DNA of 64,000 nt from Microcella flavibacter. Lineage in GTDB: Bacteria; Actinomycetota; Actinomycetes; Actinomycetales; Microbacteriaceae. The notes under the pieces were generated by a model that was not told the origin of the DNA, ran no database searches, and saw only the letters and a list, made by a program, of their open reading frames with translations. Location: assembly GCF_012530535.1 (NCBI RefSeq), contig NZ_CP051299.1:1550001-1614000 (forward strand), in the 5' to 3' direction. This document shows, one piece after another, positions 47,448 through 57,027 of this stretch. A program made the position numbers and the translations under genes. Within the stretch, counting starts at the first letter, position 1. Each line of letters begins with the position of its first letter.

Positions 47448-49274
47448 GTGAAAGAATTCGTCGTCCCGGCCGTCGTCACACCCGACCCCCAGGCCAACGC
47501 GACCGACCTCCTCGTCGACCGCGTCGCCCTCGATCCGAACGCCGCGCTCTTCGCGCTGCCGACCGCCGACGGGGGGTGGCAGGACGTCTCGGCGGGCGAG
47601 TTCCACCGCCAGGTCGTCGCGCTCGCCAAGGGCTTCATGGCCTCCGGCGTGCAGGCCGGCGACAAGATCGGCTTCATCTGCAAGACCCGCTACGAGTGGA
47701 CGCTGGTCGACTTCGCCGCCTGGTTCGCCGGCGCGGTGCTCGTGCCGATCTACGAGACGAGCTCGCCGAGCCAGATCCAGTACATCCTCGAGAACTCCGA
47801 GGCCACCGCGATCATCGTGGAGACCGCCGAGCACTTCTCGCGCTTCGACGAGATCGCGGGCGACGTCGCCCACGTCACGACGACGTGGCAGATGCACCTG
47901 GGCGACCTCGACAAGCTGGCCGCGCAGGGCACGACCGTCAGCGACGAGCAGGTCGAGGAGCGCCGCAGCATCGCCGTCGGCTCCGACCTCGCGACGCTCA
48001 TCTACACCTCCGGCTCGACCGGCACCCCCAAGGGCTGCGTGCTCACCCACTCCAACTTCGTCGAGCTCAGCCGCAACGCCGCGGTCGCCATGAAGGAGGT
48101 GCTGGCGCCGGGAGCATCCACCCTGCTCTTCATCACCACGGCGCACGTCTTCGCGCGCTTCATCTCGATCCTCGCCGTGCACGCGGGCGCGAAGGTCGGC
48201 CACCAGGCCGACACGAAGCAGCTGCTGCCGGCCCTCGGCTCGTTCAAGCCGACCTTCCTGCTCGCGGTGCCCCGCGTGTTCGAGAAGGTCTACAACTCCT
48301 CCGAGCAGAAGGCCGAGGCCGGCGGCAAGGGCAAGATCTTCCGCAAGGCGGCCGACGTCGCCGTGGCGCACTCGCAGGCGCTCGACGCCGGCAGCGTGCC
48401 GTTCGGCCTCAAGGTGCAGTTCGCGCTCTTCGACCGCCTGGTCTACTCGAAGCTCAAGACCGCCATGGGTGGCCGCGTCGTCTACGCCGTCTCGGGCTCG
48501 GCGCCCCTCGGGCTGCGCCTCGGCCACTTCTTCCGCAGCATGGGCATCCGCATCCTCGAGGGCTACGGCCTCACCGAGACCACGGCCCCCGCGACGGTGA
48601 ACCTCGTCAGCAAGTTCAAGATCGGCACCACCGGCCCGGCCCTGCCCGGCGTCGGGGTGAAGATCGCCGACGACGGCGAGATCCTCGTCAAGGGCATCAA
48701 CGTCTTCGCCGGCTACTGGAAGAACGAGGCCGCGACCGCCGAGGTCATGGACGGCGAGTGGTTCCGCACCGGCGACATCGGTGTGCTCGACGACGACGGC
48801 TACCTCACGATCACCGGTCGCAAGAAGGAGATCATCGTGACCGCCGGCGGCAAGAACGTCGCCCCGGCCGGCCTGGAGGATCCGATCCGCTCGAACCCGA
48901 TCATCGGCCAGGTCGTCGTCGTCGGCGACCAGAAGCCCTTCGTCTCGGCGCTCATCACGCTCGACAGCGAGATGCTGCCGGTGTGGCTCAACAACAACGG
49001 CGAGGAGGCCACGATGTCGCTCGACGCCGCGGCCCGGCACCCCAAGGTGCTCGCCGAGGTGCAGCGCGCCGTCGACGTGGCGAACTCCCGCGTCTCGCGG
49101 GCCGAGTCGATCCGCAAGTTCACCATCCTCGCCACCGAATTCACGGAGGCGAGCGGGCACCTCACGCCCAAGATGAGCATCAAGCGCAACGTCATCACGA
49201 GCGACTTCGCGTCGGTCATCGAGGGCATGTACGCCGGGGCTCCGCAGACGCAGGGCATCTCGCTGCAGGGCTAG
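47448..49274 (+). CDS. Long-chain fatty-acid--CoA ligase (FadD15-like)
   Basis: Activates long-chain fatty acids to acyl-CoA through an acyl-adenylate. The 608-residue AMP-binding enzyme has the P-loop YTSGSTGTPKG, the EGYGLTETTAP block, WFRTGDIG and the C-terminal hinge GRKKEIIVTAGGKNVAP. The start is GTG at 47448 behind AAGGAG. A strong terminator follows 15 bp after the stop, so it is monocistronic. Confidence 0.94.
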   Translation: MKEFVVPAVVTPDPQANATDLLVDRVALDPNAALFALPTADGGWQDVSAGEFHRQVVALAKGFMASGVQAGDKIGFICKTRYEWTLVDFAAWFAGAVLVPIYETSSPSQIQYILENSEATAIIVETAEHFSRFDEIAGDVAHVTTTWQMHLGDLDKLAAQGTTVSDEQVEERRSIAVGSDLATLIYTSGSTGTPKGCVLTHSNFVELSRNAAVAMKEVLAPGASTLLFITTAHVFARFISILAVHAGAKVGHQADTKQLLPALGSFKPTFLLAVPRVFEKVYNSSEQKAEAGGKGKIFRKAADVAVAHSQALDAGSVPFGLKVQFALFDRLVYSKLKTAMGGRVVYAVSGSAPLGLRLGHFFRSMGIRILEGYGLTETTAPATVNLVSKFKIGTTGPALPGVGVKIADDGEILVKGINVFAGYWKNEAATAEVMDGEWFRTGDIGVLDDDGYLTITGRKKEIIVTAGGKNVAPAGLEDPIRSNPIIGQVVVVGDQKPFVSALITLDSEMLPVWLNNNGEEATMSLDAAARHPKVLAEVQRAVDVANSRVSRAESIRKFTILATEFTEASGHLTPKMSIKRNVITSDFASVIEGMYAGAPQTQGISLQG

Positions 49275-49289
49275 AGCACCACGATCGGC

Positions 49290-49322
49290 GCGGGCGCTCC
49301 TCCTCACCGGAGGGGCGCCCGC
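49290..49322 (+). terminator. Terminator of acyl-CoA ligase gene
   Basis: Arms of 14 bp (49290-49303 and 49309-49322, one G-U pair) with a 5-nt loop lie 15 bp after the stop, followed by GTCGTTCGT. Confidence 0.8.
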
Positions 49323-49341
49323 GTCGTTCGTGCGCGCGGCG

Positions 49342-49397
49342 CGCGGCGGGCATCCCGAAACCGCGCAGCGGACGATCGAGACGGGATGCCCGGCGCG
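49342..49397 (-). terminator. Inverted repeat downstream of def
   Basis: Perfect 11-bp arms (CGGGCATCCCG at 49347-49357 and its complement at 49382-49392) are extended by four further pairs beyond one mismatch. It starts 4 bp after the def stop on the minus strand. The arms carry the recurring GGCATCC/GGATGCC word. Confidence 0.55.
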
Positions 49398-49400
49398 GGC

Positions 49401-49898
49401 TCAGCGGCCGAACCACTCCTGGCGGCGGATCGCGCGCATAGCCTCGCGCTTGACCTCGGGCTCGAGGCCCTCGATGTAGAGGCGGCCGTCGAGGTGGTCG
49501 GTCTCGTGCTGCAGCGCCTGGGCGAGCAGACCCTCCCCCGCGAGCTCGACGGGCGCGCCGTCGAGGTCGATGCCGGTGACGCGCGCCCACGGGTGGCGCA
49601 GCCGCGGGAACCCGACGCCCGGCACGGAGAGGCAGCCCTCGTCGACGGGTTCGGGCTCGCCCCGCACCTCGACGAGCACGGGGTTGAGCACGTAGCCGAC
49701 CTCGCCGTCGACGTTGTAGCTGAACGCGCGCAGGCCGACGCCGATCTGGTTCGCGGCGACGCCCGCCCGGCCCGGCTCGCGCACGGTGTCGAGCAGGTCG
49801 GCCACCAGCCGCCGCGTGCCGTCGTCGATGGTCGCGATCTCGTCCGTGCGCGAGCGCAGCACGGGGTCGCCGAAGAGGCGGATGGGGCGGACGGTCAT
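49401..49898 (-). CDS. def: Peptide deformylase
   Basis: Removes the N-formyl group from nascent proteins. The 165-residue metalloenzyme has all three motifs: [16 protein letters not shown] (metal-ligand Cys) and QHETDHLDG (two His ligands and catalytic Glu). The ATG at 49898 lies 8 bp after the stop of the MinD-like ATPase gene, so the two are probably co-transcribed. Confidence 0.96.
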   Translation of the reverse strand: MTVRPIRLFGDPVLRSRTDEIATIDDGTRRLVADLLDTVREPGRAGVAANQIGVGLRAFSYNVDGEVGYVLNPVLVEVRGEPEPVDEGCLSVPGVGFPRLRHPWARVTGIDLDGAPVELAGEGLLAQALQHETDHLDGRLYIEGLEPEVKREAMRAIRRQEWFGR

Positions 49899-49906
49899 CG
49901 GGGCGG

Positions 49907-51184
49907 TCAGCGCTCCGCGACGGGCATGCCGTCCATGACGATGGCCGCGAGCTGCCGGGCGTAGTACCGGGTGGTTGAGTGCAGCGAGTCCCAGTTGATC
50001 GCGCTGCCGGCGGCGAGCTGCTCGTCGTACGGGATGCGCACGATGGCGCGCACGCGGGAGGCGAAGTGCGCCTCGATCTCGTCGAGCTTCACGAGGTTCG
50101 TGGCCTGCGTGCCGGCGTTGATCGCCACGACGGCGTTGCGCACGAGGGCGCCGTAGCCGTTCGCCTCGAGCCAGGTGAGCGTCTCGGAGGCCAGCCGCGC
50201 CTCGTCGACGCTGCCGCCCGAGACGATGACGATCGAGTCGGCGCGCTGCAGGGTCGCCCGCATGACCGAGTGCACGATGCCCGTGCCGCAGTCGGTGAGC
50301 ACGATCGAGTAGTAGCGGGCGGCGAGGTCGGCCACGACGTTGTAGTCGTTCTCGTCGAAGGCCTCCGACAGCATCGGGTCGGTGTCGCTCGCGAGCACGT
50401 CGAGGCGCGTCTCGTCGCGCGAGACGAGCGTCGAGAAATCGGTGTACCCCTGGATGCTCGCGGCCCGGTTGACGACGTCGCGCACGGTCGCGCGCGTCTG
50501 CTTCGTGATCCGCTCGCTGAGGGTGCCGCGGTCGGGGTTCGCGTCGACGGCGATGATGCGGTCCTCGCGCACGGAGGCGAGCGCCATGCCGAGCAGGGCC
50601 GTCACGGTGGTCTTGCCGACGCCGCCCTTGCGCGTGAGGACGGGCACGAACCGGGCCCCGCCCTCGAGGGCGACGTCGATGCGGGCGTCGAGCTCCTTGC
50701 GCGCGCGCACCTTCGGCGAGTCGCCGAGGTTCACCCGGCGGAGGGTCGCGGAGTAGACGAAGCGCGGCCAGGCGCCCTCGGGCTGCGCCCGCCGCCCGCG
50801 GCGGCTGTCGATGAGGCGGTCGGCGGTGAGCATGGCGGCCGATTCGGGGCCGACGCGCTGGCCGTGCATCCGCTCGTGCCGGGTGTAGTCGGCGACCGCG
50901 ACGCCGCCCGTGTCGGTGGGCGGCGAGGTGGTCGCGCGGGCGAGCGACTCGTCGGCGAGGGCGATCGTGGTCGTGCCCGTCTCGAGCACCTCGATGACGC
51001 TCGGGTCGATCGCCGAGCCCGGGATCGCGACGGCGGTCTCGTCGTCGGGAGCGACGCGCACCGGGGCGGGCAGGGCGACTTCGATCGTCAGCGACTCGGG
51101 CAGAGACGCGGCGAGGTCGTCGCCGGAGGGCTCGAGGCCGTCGTCGACGGTCGTCTCGTCGCGGCGGGCGCGATCAGGCACCAT
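49907..51184 (-). CDS. MinD/ParA-type P-loop ATPase with long N-terminal region
   Basis: A 425-residue protein. The first about 160 residues are acidic then Arg-rich with no recognised domain. The ATPase domain follows with the deviant Walker A motif KGGVGKTT (about 183-190), [17 protein letters not shown] and [14 protein letters not shown]. It resembles the MinD-like ATPases near type VII secretion or polar-localisation genes in actinobacteria, but no such genes are here, so the cargo is unknown. The ATG at 51184 has a strong AGGAGG upstream. Confidence 0.85.
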   Translation of the reverse strand: MVPDRARRDETTVDDGLEPSGDDLAASLPESLTIEVALPAPVRVAPDDETAVAIPGSAIDPSVIEVLETGTTTIALADESLARATTSPPTDTGGVAVADYTRHERMHGQRVGPESAAMLTADRLIDSRRGRRAQPEGAWPRFVYSATLRRVNLGDSPKVRARKELDARIDVALEGGARFVPVLTRKGGVGKTTVTALLGMALASVREDRIIAVDANPDRGTLSERITKQTRATVRDVVNRAASIQGYTDFSTLVSRDETRLDVLASDTDPMLSEAFDENDYNVVADLAARYYSIVLTDCGTGIVHSVMRATLQRADSIVIVSGGSVDEARLASETLTWLEANGYGALVRNAVVAINAGTQATNLVKLDEIEAHFASRVRAIVRIPYDEQLAAGSAINWDSLHSTTRYYARQLAAIVMDGMPVAER

Positions 51185-51241
51185 AGAGCGACCCTCCTCC
51201 TGTGTATGCGGCTCGCCAGTCTACCGTCCGGCTCGCCGGGC

Positions 51242-54200
51242 TCAGCCGACGACGACGAGCAGGTCGCCCGCCTCGACCTGCTGCGTGGCCGGCACGGCGA
51301 GCCGCTGCACGGTGCCCGCGACGGGGGCGGTGATCGCCGCCTCCATCTTCATGGCCTCGATGGTGGCGACGGTCTGGCCGACGGCGACCTTCTCGCCCTC
51401 GGCGACCTTGAGCGTCACGACGCCCATGAACGGCGCCGCGATCTGACCGGGCTGCGCGGGGTCGGCCTTCTCGGCGCTCACCGCGTCGACGGCCACCGAG
51501 CGGTCGCGCACCGTCACCGGGCGCATCTGCCCGTTGAGCGTCGCCATGACGCTGCGCATGCCCTTCTCGTCGGGCTCGCCGATCGCCTCGAGCGAGATGA
51601 ACAGGCTCACGCCGCGCTCGATCTCGATCGTGTGCTCCACCCCGGGCTTCAGGCCGTAGAGGTAGTCGGGGGTGGCGAGCACCGAGAGGTCGCCGTACTG
51701 CTCGCGCACCTGCAGGAACTGCTGCGTCGGCTGGGCGAAGAGCAGCTGGTTGAGCATGAGTCGGCGGTCGTCGGTCGAGCCCGCGAGCTTGGCGCGCTGC
51801 TCGTCCGTGATCGGCGTCGTGCCGATCTTGACCGTGCGGCCCTCGAGCACCTTCGAGCGGAAGGGCTCGGGCCACCCGCCCGGCAGGTCGCCGAGCTCGC
51901 CGGCCATGAAGCCGATGACGGAGTCGGGGATGTCGTAGTTCTGCGGGTTCTGCTCGAAGTCGGCCGGGTCGGCGCCCGCGGCCGCCATCTGCAGCGCGAG
52001 GTCGCCGACGACCTTCGACGACGGCGTCACCTTCGTCGGGCGGCCGAGGATGCGGTTCGCCGCGGCGTACCAGTCCTCGATGAGCTCGAAGCGGTCGCCG
52101 AGGCCGAGCGCGATGGCCTGCTGGCGCAGGTTCGACAGCTGGCCGCCGGGGATCTCGTGCGTGTACACGCGCCCGGTGGGGCCCGGCAGCCCCGACTCGA
52201 AGGGCGCGTAGGCGCGGCGCACCGACTCCCAATAGGGCTCGAGATCGGTGACGGCCTCGAGCGGGATGCCCGTGTCGCGCTCGGTGTGCGCGAGCGCGGC
52301 GACGAGGGCCGAGAGCGAGGGCTGCGAGGTGGTGCCCGCCATGGGGGCGCTCGCGGCATCGACGGCGTCGGCCCCGGCGCGCGCGGCGGCGAGCAGCGTC
52401 GCGAGCTGACCGCCGGCGGTGTCGTGCGTGTGCACGTGCACGGGCAGGTCGAAGCGCTCGCGCAGGGCGCCGACGAGCTTCTCGGCCGCGCCGGCGCGCA
52501 GCAGCCCGGCCATGTCCTTGATGGCGAGGATGTGCGCGCCCGACTCGACCATCCGCTCGGCGAGCCGCAGGTAGTAGTCGAGCGTGTAGAGGTCCTCCGC
52601 CGGGTCGAGCAGGTCGCCCGAGTAGCACAGCGCCACCTCGGCTACCGTGGAGCCCGTGGCGAGCACCGCGTCGATCGCGGGCCGCATCTGGTCGACGTCG
52701 TTGAGCGCGTCGAAGATGCGGAACACGTCGATGCCGGTCGCGGCGGCCTCGGCGACGAAGGCGTCGGTCACCTCGGTCGGGTACGGCGTGTAGCCGACCG
52801 TGTTGCGCCCGCGCAGCAGCATCTGGATGGCGACGTTCGGGAGGGCCTCGCGCATGGCGGCGAGCCGCTGCCACGGGTCCTCCCCCAGGAAGCGGAGGGC
52901 GACGTCGTACGTCGCTCCGCCCCAGGCCTCGACGCTGAGCAGCTGCGGCGTCAGCCGCGCGACGTGCGGCATGACGGCGGTGAGGTCGCGCGAGCGCACC
53001 CGCGTGGCGAGGAGCGACTGGTGGGCATCCCGGAACGTCGTGTCGGTGACGGCGAGCGCGGTCTGCTCGCGCAGCGCGCGGGCGAAGCCCTGCGGCCCGA
53101 GCTCGAGCAGCCGCTGGCGCGAGCCCTCGGGCGCGGCGGTCTCGAGGTCGACGGACGGCAGCTTGAGCGCGGGGTCGATGATGCCGGCGCCCGCGCCGTG
53201 CGGCTGGTTGACGGTGACGTCGGCGAGCCAGCTCAGCACCTTCGTGCCGCGATCCTTCGAGGCGTTGCTGCGCACGAGGTGCGGCCGCTCCTCGATGAAG
53301 GAGGTGCTGAGGTCGCCGGCCTGGAAGGCCGGGTCGTCGAGCACGGCCTGCAGGAACGGGATGTTCGTGGTCACGCCGCGGATGCGGAACTCGGCGAGAC
53401 CGCGGCGCGAGCGCGAGACGGCGGCGGCGAAGTCGCGGCCGCGGCAGGTCATCTTCGCGAGCATGGAGTCGAAGTGCGGCGAGATCTGCGCGCCCGAGGC
53501 GATCGTGCCGCCATCGAGGCGCACGCCGGCGCCGCCGGGCGAGCGGTAGGTCGTGATCTTGCCCGTGTCGGGGCGGAAGCCGCTCGCCGGGTCCTCCGTC
53601 GTGATGCGGCACTGCAGGGCGGCGCCGCGCAGGTGGATGCTCTCCTGCTCCAGGCCGAGCTCGGCGAGGGTCTGGCCGTAGGCGATGCGCATCTGCGACT
53701 GCACGAGGTCGACGTCGGTGACCTCCTCAGTCACGGTGTGCTCGACCTGGATGCGCGGGTTCATCTCGATGAAGACGTGCTCGCCCGCGCGCTCGCCCGC
53801 GGTGTCGAGCAGGAACTCGACCGTGCCGGCGTTGACGTAGCCGATCGACTTCGCGAAGGCGATCGCGTCGCGGTACATCGCCTGCCGCACGCCCTCGTCG
53901 AGGTTGGGGGCCGGGGCGATCTCGACGACCTTCTGGTGGCGCCGCTGCACCGAACAGTCGCGCTCGAACAGGTGCACCGTGCCGCCGTGGGCGTCGGCGA
54001 GGATCTGCACCTCGATGTGGCGAGGGCGCACGACGGCCTGCTCGACGAACATGGTCGCGTCGCCGAAGGCGCTGTCGGCCTCGCGCATGGCCGCCTTGAG
54101 GGCGTCCTCCAGCTCCTCGCGGCGCTCGACGCGGCGCATGCCGCGCCCGCCGCCGCCCGCGACCGCCTTGGCGAAGACGGGAAAGCCGATCTCGTCGGCG

Positions 54201-54640
54201 GCGTCGAGCAGCACCTGGATGTCGGTCGTCGCGGGGCTCGACTTCAGCACGGGCACGCCGGCGGCGATCGCCTTTTCCTTCGCCGAGACCTTGTTGCCGG
54301 CCATCTCGAGCACGGAGCGCGGCGGGCCGATGAAGGTGATGCCGGCGTCGGCGGCGGCCTGCGCGAGGTCGGGGTTCTCACTCAGGAAGCCGTAGCCGGG
54401 ATAGATGGCGTCGGCGCCTGCGAGCTTCGCGACGCGGATGATCTCGGCCACGTCGAGATAGGCGCGCACGGGGTGCCCCGGCTCGCCGATCTGGTACGCC
54501 TCATCGGCTTTCAGCCGATGCATAGAGTTGCGATCCTCGTACGGGAAGACGGCGACCGTCTTGGCCCCCAGCTCGTAGGCGGCGCGGAAGGCGCGGATCG
54601 CGATCTCCCCGCGGTTGGCGACCAGGATTTTCCGGAACAT
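51242..54640 (-). CDS. pyc: Pyruvate carboxylase
   Basis: A biotin enzyme converting pyruvate to oxaloacetate. The 1132-residue single chain contains the biotin carboxylase and ATP-grasp region (MFRKILVANRGEIAIRA to about 450), the HMGL-like carboxyltransferase domain (TFRDAHQSLLATRVR, about 525-800) and the conserved C-terminal biotinyl domain with EAMKMEA (Lys about 1099). It starts at 54640 behind AAAGGGAT. It is divergent from the ParA gene and likely drives anaplerosis. Confidence 0.96.
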   Translation of the reverse strand: MFRKILVANRGEIAIRAFRAAYELGAKTVAVFPYEDRNSMHRLKADEAYQIGEPGHPVRAYLDVAEIIRVAKLAGADAIYPGYGFLSENPDLAQAAADAGITFIGPPRSVLEMAGNKVSAKEKAIAAGVPVLKSSPATTDIQVLLDAADEIGFPVFAKAVAGGGGRGMRRVERREELEDALKAAMREADSAFGDATMFVEQAVVRPRHIEVQILADAHGGTVHLFERDCSVQRRHQKVVEIAPAPNLDEGVRQAMYRDAIAFAKSIGYVNAGTVEFLLDTAGERAGEHVFIEMNPRIQVEHTVTEEVTDVDLVQSQMRIAYGQTLAELGLEQESIHLRGAALQCRITTEDPASGFRPDTGKITTYRSPGGAGVRLDGGTIASGAQISPHFDSMLAKMTCRGRDFAAAVSRSRRGLAEFRIRGVTTNIPFLQAVLDDPAFQAGDLSTSFIEERPHLVRSNASKDRGTKVLSWLADVTVNQPHGAGAGIIDPALKLPSVDLETAAPEGSRQRLLELGPQGFARALREQTALAVTDTTFRDAHQSLLATRVRSRDLTAVMPHVARLTPQLLSVEAWGGATYDVALRFLGEDPWQRLAAMREALPNVAIQMLLRGRNTVGYTPYPTEVTDAFVAEAAATGIDVFRIFDALNDVDQMRPAIDAVLATGSTVAEVALCYSGDLLDPAEDLYTLDYYLRLAERMVESGAHILAIKDMAGLLRAGAAEKLVGALRERFDLPVHVHTHDTAGGQLATLLAAARAGADAVDAASAPMAGTTSQPSLSALVAALAHTERDTGIPLEAVTDLEPYWESVRRAYAPFESGLPGPTGRVYTHEIPGGQLSNLRQQAIALGLGDRFELIEDWYAAANRILGRPTKVTPSSKVVGDLALQMAAAGADPADFEQNPQNYDIPDSVIGFMAGELGDLPGGWPEPFRSKVLEGRTVKIGTTPITDEQRAKLAGSTDDRRLMLNQLLFAQPTQQFLQVREQYGDLSVLATPDYLYGLKPGVEHTIEIERGVSLFISLEAIGEPDEKGMRSVMATLNGQMRPVTVRDRSVAVDAVSAEKADPAQPGQIAAPFMGVVTLKVAEGEKVAVGQTVATIEAMKMEAAITAPVAGTVQRLAVPATQQVEAGDLLVVVG

Positions 54641-54732
54641 CGATCCCTTTCGGCGTGCGGCAGGACAGGTGCGGGCGGCTGCCGGGAGCAGTGGTGGCGG
54701 CTCGTGCGACGGCGCGTGCGGTGCGCGGTTCC

Positions 54733-54751
54733 ACCCTAGTGAAGGTAGGGT
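54733..54751. promoter_or_regulatory. Symmetric divergent -10 pair between pyc and parA
   Basis: ACCCTA (54733-54738) and TAGGGT (54746-54751) form a perfect inverted repeat around 7 nt. Each arm reads TAGGGT on its own strand and can be the -10 of pyc (minus) and of parA (plus, 8 nt before the GTG). Confidence 0.5.
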
Positions 54752-54759
54752 TGTTGATC

Positions 54760-55563
54760 GTGCACGTACTGAGCATCAGCTCCCTGAAGGGCGGCGTGGG
54801 GAAGACCACGGTGACGCTCGGGCTGGCATCGGCGGCGTTCTCGCGGGGCCTTCGCACCCTGGTGGTCGACCTCGATCCGCAGTCCGATGCGTCCACGGGC
54901 ATGGACATCCAGATCGCCGGGCACCTCAACGTCGCCGACGTGCTCTCCTCCCCCAAGGAGAAGATCGTGCGCCAGGCGATCGCCCCGTCGGGCTGGACCC
55001 GCGGGCGCCAGGGCACCGTGGACGTGCTCATCGGCAGCCCCTCTGCCATCAACTTCGACGGGCCGCATCCGAGCATCCGCGAGATCTGGAAGCTCGAGGA
55101 GGCCCTCGCCCACGTCGAGGCCGACTACGACCTCGTGCTCATCGACTGCGCCCCCTCTCTCAACGCCCTCACCCGCACCGCCTGGGCCGCGAGCGACCGG
55201 GTCGTCGTCGTCACCGAGCCGGGCCTGTTCTCCGTCGCCGCCGCCGACCGCGCCCTCCGCGCGATCGAGGAGATCCGCCGCGGCCTCTCCCCCCGCCTCC
55301 AGCCGCTCGGCATCATCGTCAACCGCGCGCGCGTGCAGAGCCTCGAGCATCAGTTCCGCATCAAGGAGCTGCGCGACATGTTCGGCCCGCTCGTGCTCGC
55401 CCCGCAGCTGCCCGAGCGCACCTCGCTGCAGCAGGCGCAGGGCGCCGCGAAGCCGCTGCACATCTGGCCGGGCGAGAGCGCGCAGGAGATGGCGCGCAAC
55501 TTCGACCAGCTGCTGGACCGCGTCATGCGCACGGGGCGGCTCGGGGAGTACGCGCAGCGCTAG
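54760..55563 (+). CDS. ParA-family ATPase
   Basis: A 267-residue ParA/Soj-like ATPase. It starts with [21 protein letters not shown] (deviant Walker A) and has VVDLDPQSDAS and LVLIDCAPSLN. No parB is adjacent, so it is probably not the main chromosomal parA. The neighbouring MerR and FHA genes match the Rv1827-Rv1830 type neighbourhood. The start is taken as GTG at 54760 close behind TAGGGT. An in-frame TTG at 54754 is possible. Confidence 0.88.
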   Translation: MHVLSISSLKGGVGKTTVTLGLASAAFSRGLRTLVVDLDPQSDASTGMDIQIAGHLNVADVLSSPKEKIVRQAIAPSGWTRGRQGTVDVLIGSPSAINFDGPHPSIREIWKLEEALAHVEADYDLVLIDCAPSLNALTRTAWAASDRVVVVTEPGLFSVAAADRALRAIEEIRRGLSPRLQPLGIIVNRARVQSLEHQFRIKELRDMFGPLVLAPQLPERTSLQQAQGAAKPLHIWPGESAQEMARNFDQLLDRVMRTGRLGEYAQR

Positions 55564-55565
55564 CG

Positions 55566-55603
55566 GGGCATCCCGTCGCCGATCGCACGATCAGTGGATG
55601 CTC
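55566..55603 (+). terminator. Inverted repeat after parA
   Basis: Eight-base arms GGGCATCC (55566-55573) and GGATGCTC (55596-55603), with one G-U pair, start 3 bp after the parA stop. A convergent MerR gene ends 57 bp further on. Confidence 0.4.
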
Positions 55604-55659
55604 GGCGCGCCCCGCCCGCTGAGCCTGGCGGCACTGCCCGACGGCGGCGCTCGAGCGCC

Positions 55660-56205
55660 CTAGGAGGCGCGGGTCGCGCGGCGCGCGGCGAGCTCGTCGG
55701 AGGGATCCTCCGCCGGCGTGGAGTCGAGCTCGACGAGCGTGCTCTCGACCTCGCGCAGCACCTTGCCGACGGCGATGCCGAAGACGCCCTGGCCGCGGCT
55801 GACGAGGTCGATGACCTCGTGGTCGGAGGTGCAGAGGTAGACGCTCGCGCCGTCGCTCATGAGCGTGGTCTGGGCGAGGTCGCTGACGCCGGCCTCGCGC
55901 AGCTGGTTGACGGCCGTGCGGATCTGCTGGAGCGAGATGCCGGTGTCGAGGAGGCGCTTGACGAGCTTGAGCACGAGGATGTCGCGGAAGCCGTAGAGGC
56001 GCTGCGTGCCGGAGCCGGAGGCGCCGCGCACGGTGGGCTCGACGAGCTCGGTGCGGGCCCAGTAGTCGAGCTGGCGGTACGAGATGCCGGCGGCGCGGGC
56101 CGCGACGGCCCCGCGGTAGCCGGCCTGGTTGTCGAGCTCGGGCAGGCCGTCGGTGAAGAGCAGTTCCATGTCGTAGCGATCGTCGCTGCGGCGGACTTCG
56201 CTCAT
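55660..56205 (-). CDS. MerR-family transcriptional regulator (Rv1830-like)
   Basis: A 181-residue protein with a winged HTH of the MerR type: GYRGAVAARAAGISYRQLDYWARTELVEP followed by QRLYGFRDILVLKLVKRLLDTGISLQQI. The C-terminal region has an SDGASVYLCTSDHEVIDLVSRGQGVFGIAV segment rather than a metal-binding Cys motif, so it is not a metal sensor. Its position close to FtsR and the FHA gene matches Rv1830. Targets are unknown. Confidence 0.88.
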   Translation of the reverse strand: MSEVRRSDDRYDMELLFTDGLPELDNQAGYRGAVAARAAGISYRQLDYWARTELVEPTVRGASGSGTQRLYGFRDILVLKLVKRLLDTGISLQQIRTAVNQLREAGVSDLAQTTLMSDGASVYLCTSDHEVIDLVSRGQGVFGIAVGKVLREVESTLVELDSTPAEDPSDELAARRATRAS

Positions 56206-56227
56206 GGCCGATACCTAACCTTCATGT

Positions 56228-56236
56228 TCACCGTGA
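56228..56236. promoter_or_regulatory. Small dyad upstream of the Rv1830-like gene
   Basis: TCAC-C-GTGA, flanked by CTAAC (56215-56219) and GTTAG (56239-56243), lies 23-38 bp before the MerR start. The dyads do not share one centre. Autoregulation is a guess. Confidence 0.25.
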
Positions 56237-56322
56237 CAGTTAGCGCCACGGGAGCCACCCTAGCGAGCCGCCGGGCGCGAACCGGAGACATCCGATCGGG
56301 CGTCCCGGCGTGTCGGGCTCGA

Positions 56323-57027
56323 CTACGACTGTAGCCTGCCGAGCGCCGATCTGATCAGGCTCGAGCGCACGACTTCGAGCTGCGCGGCGATCTCGCGGGC
56401 GAGCTCGGCGGCGCGCGCGCGGCTCGAGGGATCGGCCCGGCGGGCCACGGGGATGAGCGCGCTCTCGATGAGCCCCAGCTCGCGCTCGGCGGCCGCGCGG
56501 AAGCCCCGCAGGTGCCGCGGCTCGATGCCCGAGCGCTGCAGCTCGACGAGGGCCTTGAGCACCTGCACGGCGTCGTCGCCGTAGGTGTCGGCCGGGGCGA
56601 TGAGGGATGCCGTGATCGCGTCCCCGAGGAGGGCGGGGCTGGCCCCGGCCTCGCGCTGCAGCTCGTCGCGGCTGAAGCGCCGCTCGGTGGCGAGCATCGA
56701 CGGCGCGGGCACCGGGCCGCCCATCGGCAGCGTCGGCGTGCGGCCGGCGTCGAGGTCGACGAGGTAGCCGCGGATGACCTTGAGCGGCAGGTAGTGGTCT
56801 CGCTGCATGGCGAGCACGAAGCGCACCCGGTCGACGTCGGCGGAGGAGAACTTGCGGTAGCCCGACTCGGTGCGCTGCGGCGTGACGAGCTGCTGCTCTT
56901 CCAGGAAGCGCAGCTTGGAGGGCGTGAGCTCCGGGAACTCGGGGCTCAGCTTCGCGAGCACCTGTCCGATGCTCAGCAGCGCCGGCCCCGCGGCCCCGGC
57001 TCGGGCGGCGGCGGACCGGGCGGCCAC
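56323..57027 (-). CDS. ftsR: MerR-family regulator FtsR-like (Rv1828-like)
   Basis: A 234-residue MerR protein whose N-terminal domain reads LLSIGQVLAKLSPEFPELTPSKLRFLEEQQLVTPQRTESGYRKFS. This matches Rv1828 and corynebacterial FtsR, an activator of ftsZ. The C-terminal half is helical with GIEPRHLRGFRAAAERELGLIESAL. The GTG start overlaps the FHA gene stop by one base (TAGTG). The bifunctional-nuclease gene usually found between the two MerR genes is absent. Confidence 0.88.
   Translation of the reverse strand: MAARSAAARAGAAGPALLSIGQVLAKLSPEFPELTPSKLRFLEEQQLVTPQRTESGYRKFSSADVDRVRFVLAMQRDHYLPLKVIRGYLVDLDAGRTPTLPMGGPVPAPSMLATERRFSRDELQREAGASPALLGDAITASLIAPADTYGDDAVQVLKALVELQRSGIEPRHLRGFRAAAERELGLIESALIPVARRADPSSRARAAELAREIAAQLEVVRSSLIRSALGRLQS

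Noticed and set aside
49979-54739. Open frame of more than 1500 codons on the plus strand
   Set aside because: It is antisense to the MinD-like ATPase and pyc genes. High GC makes stop codons rare in the mirrored frame, and its product is low-complexity Arg/Asp/Glu/Gly with no domain.
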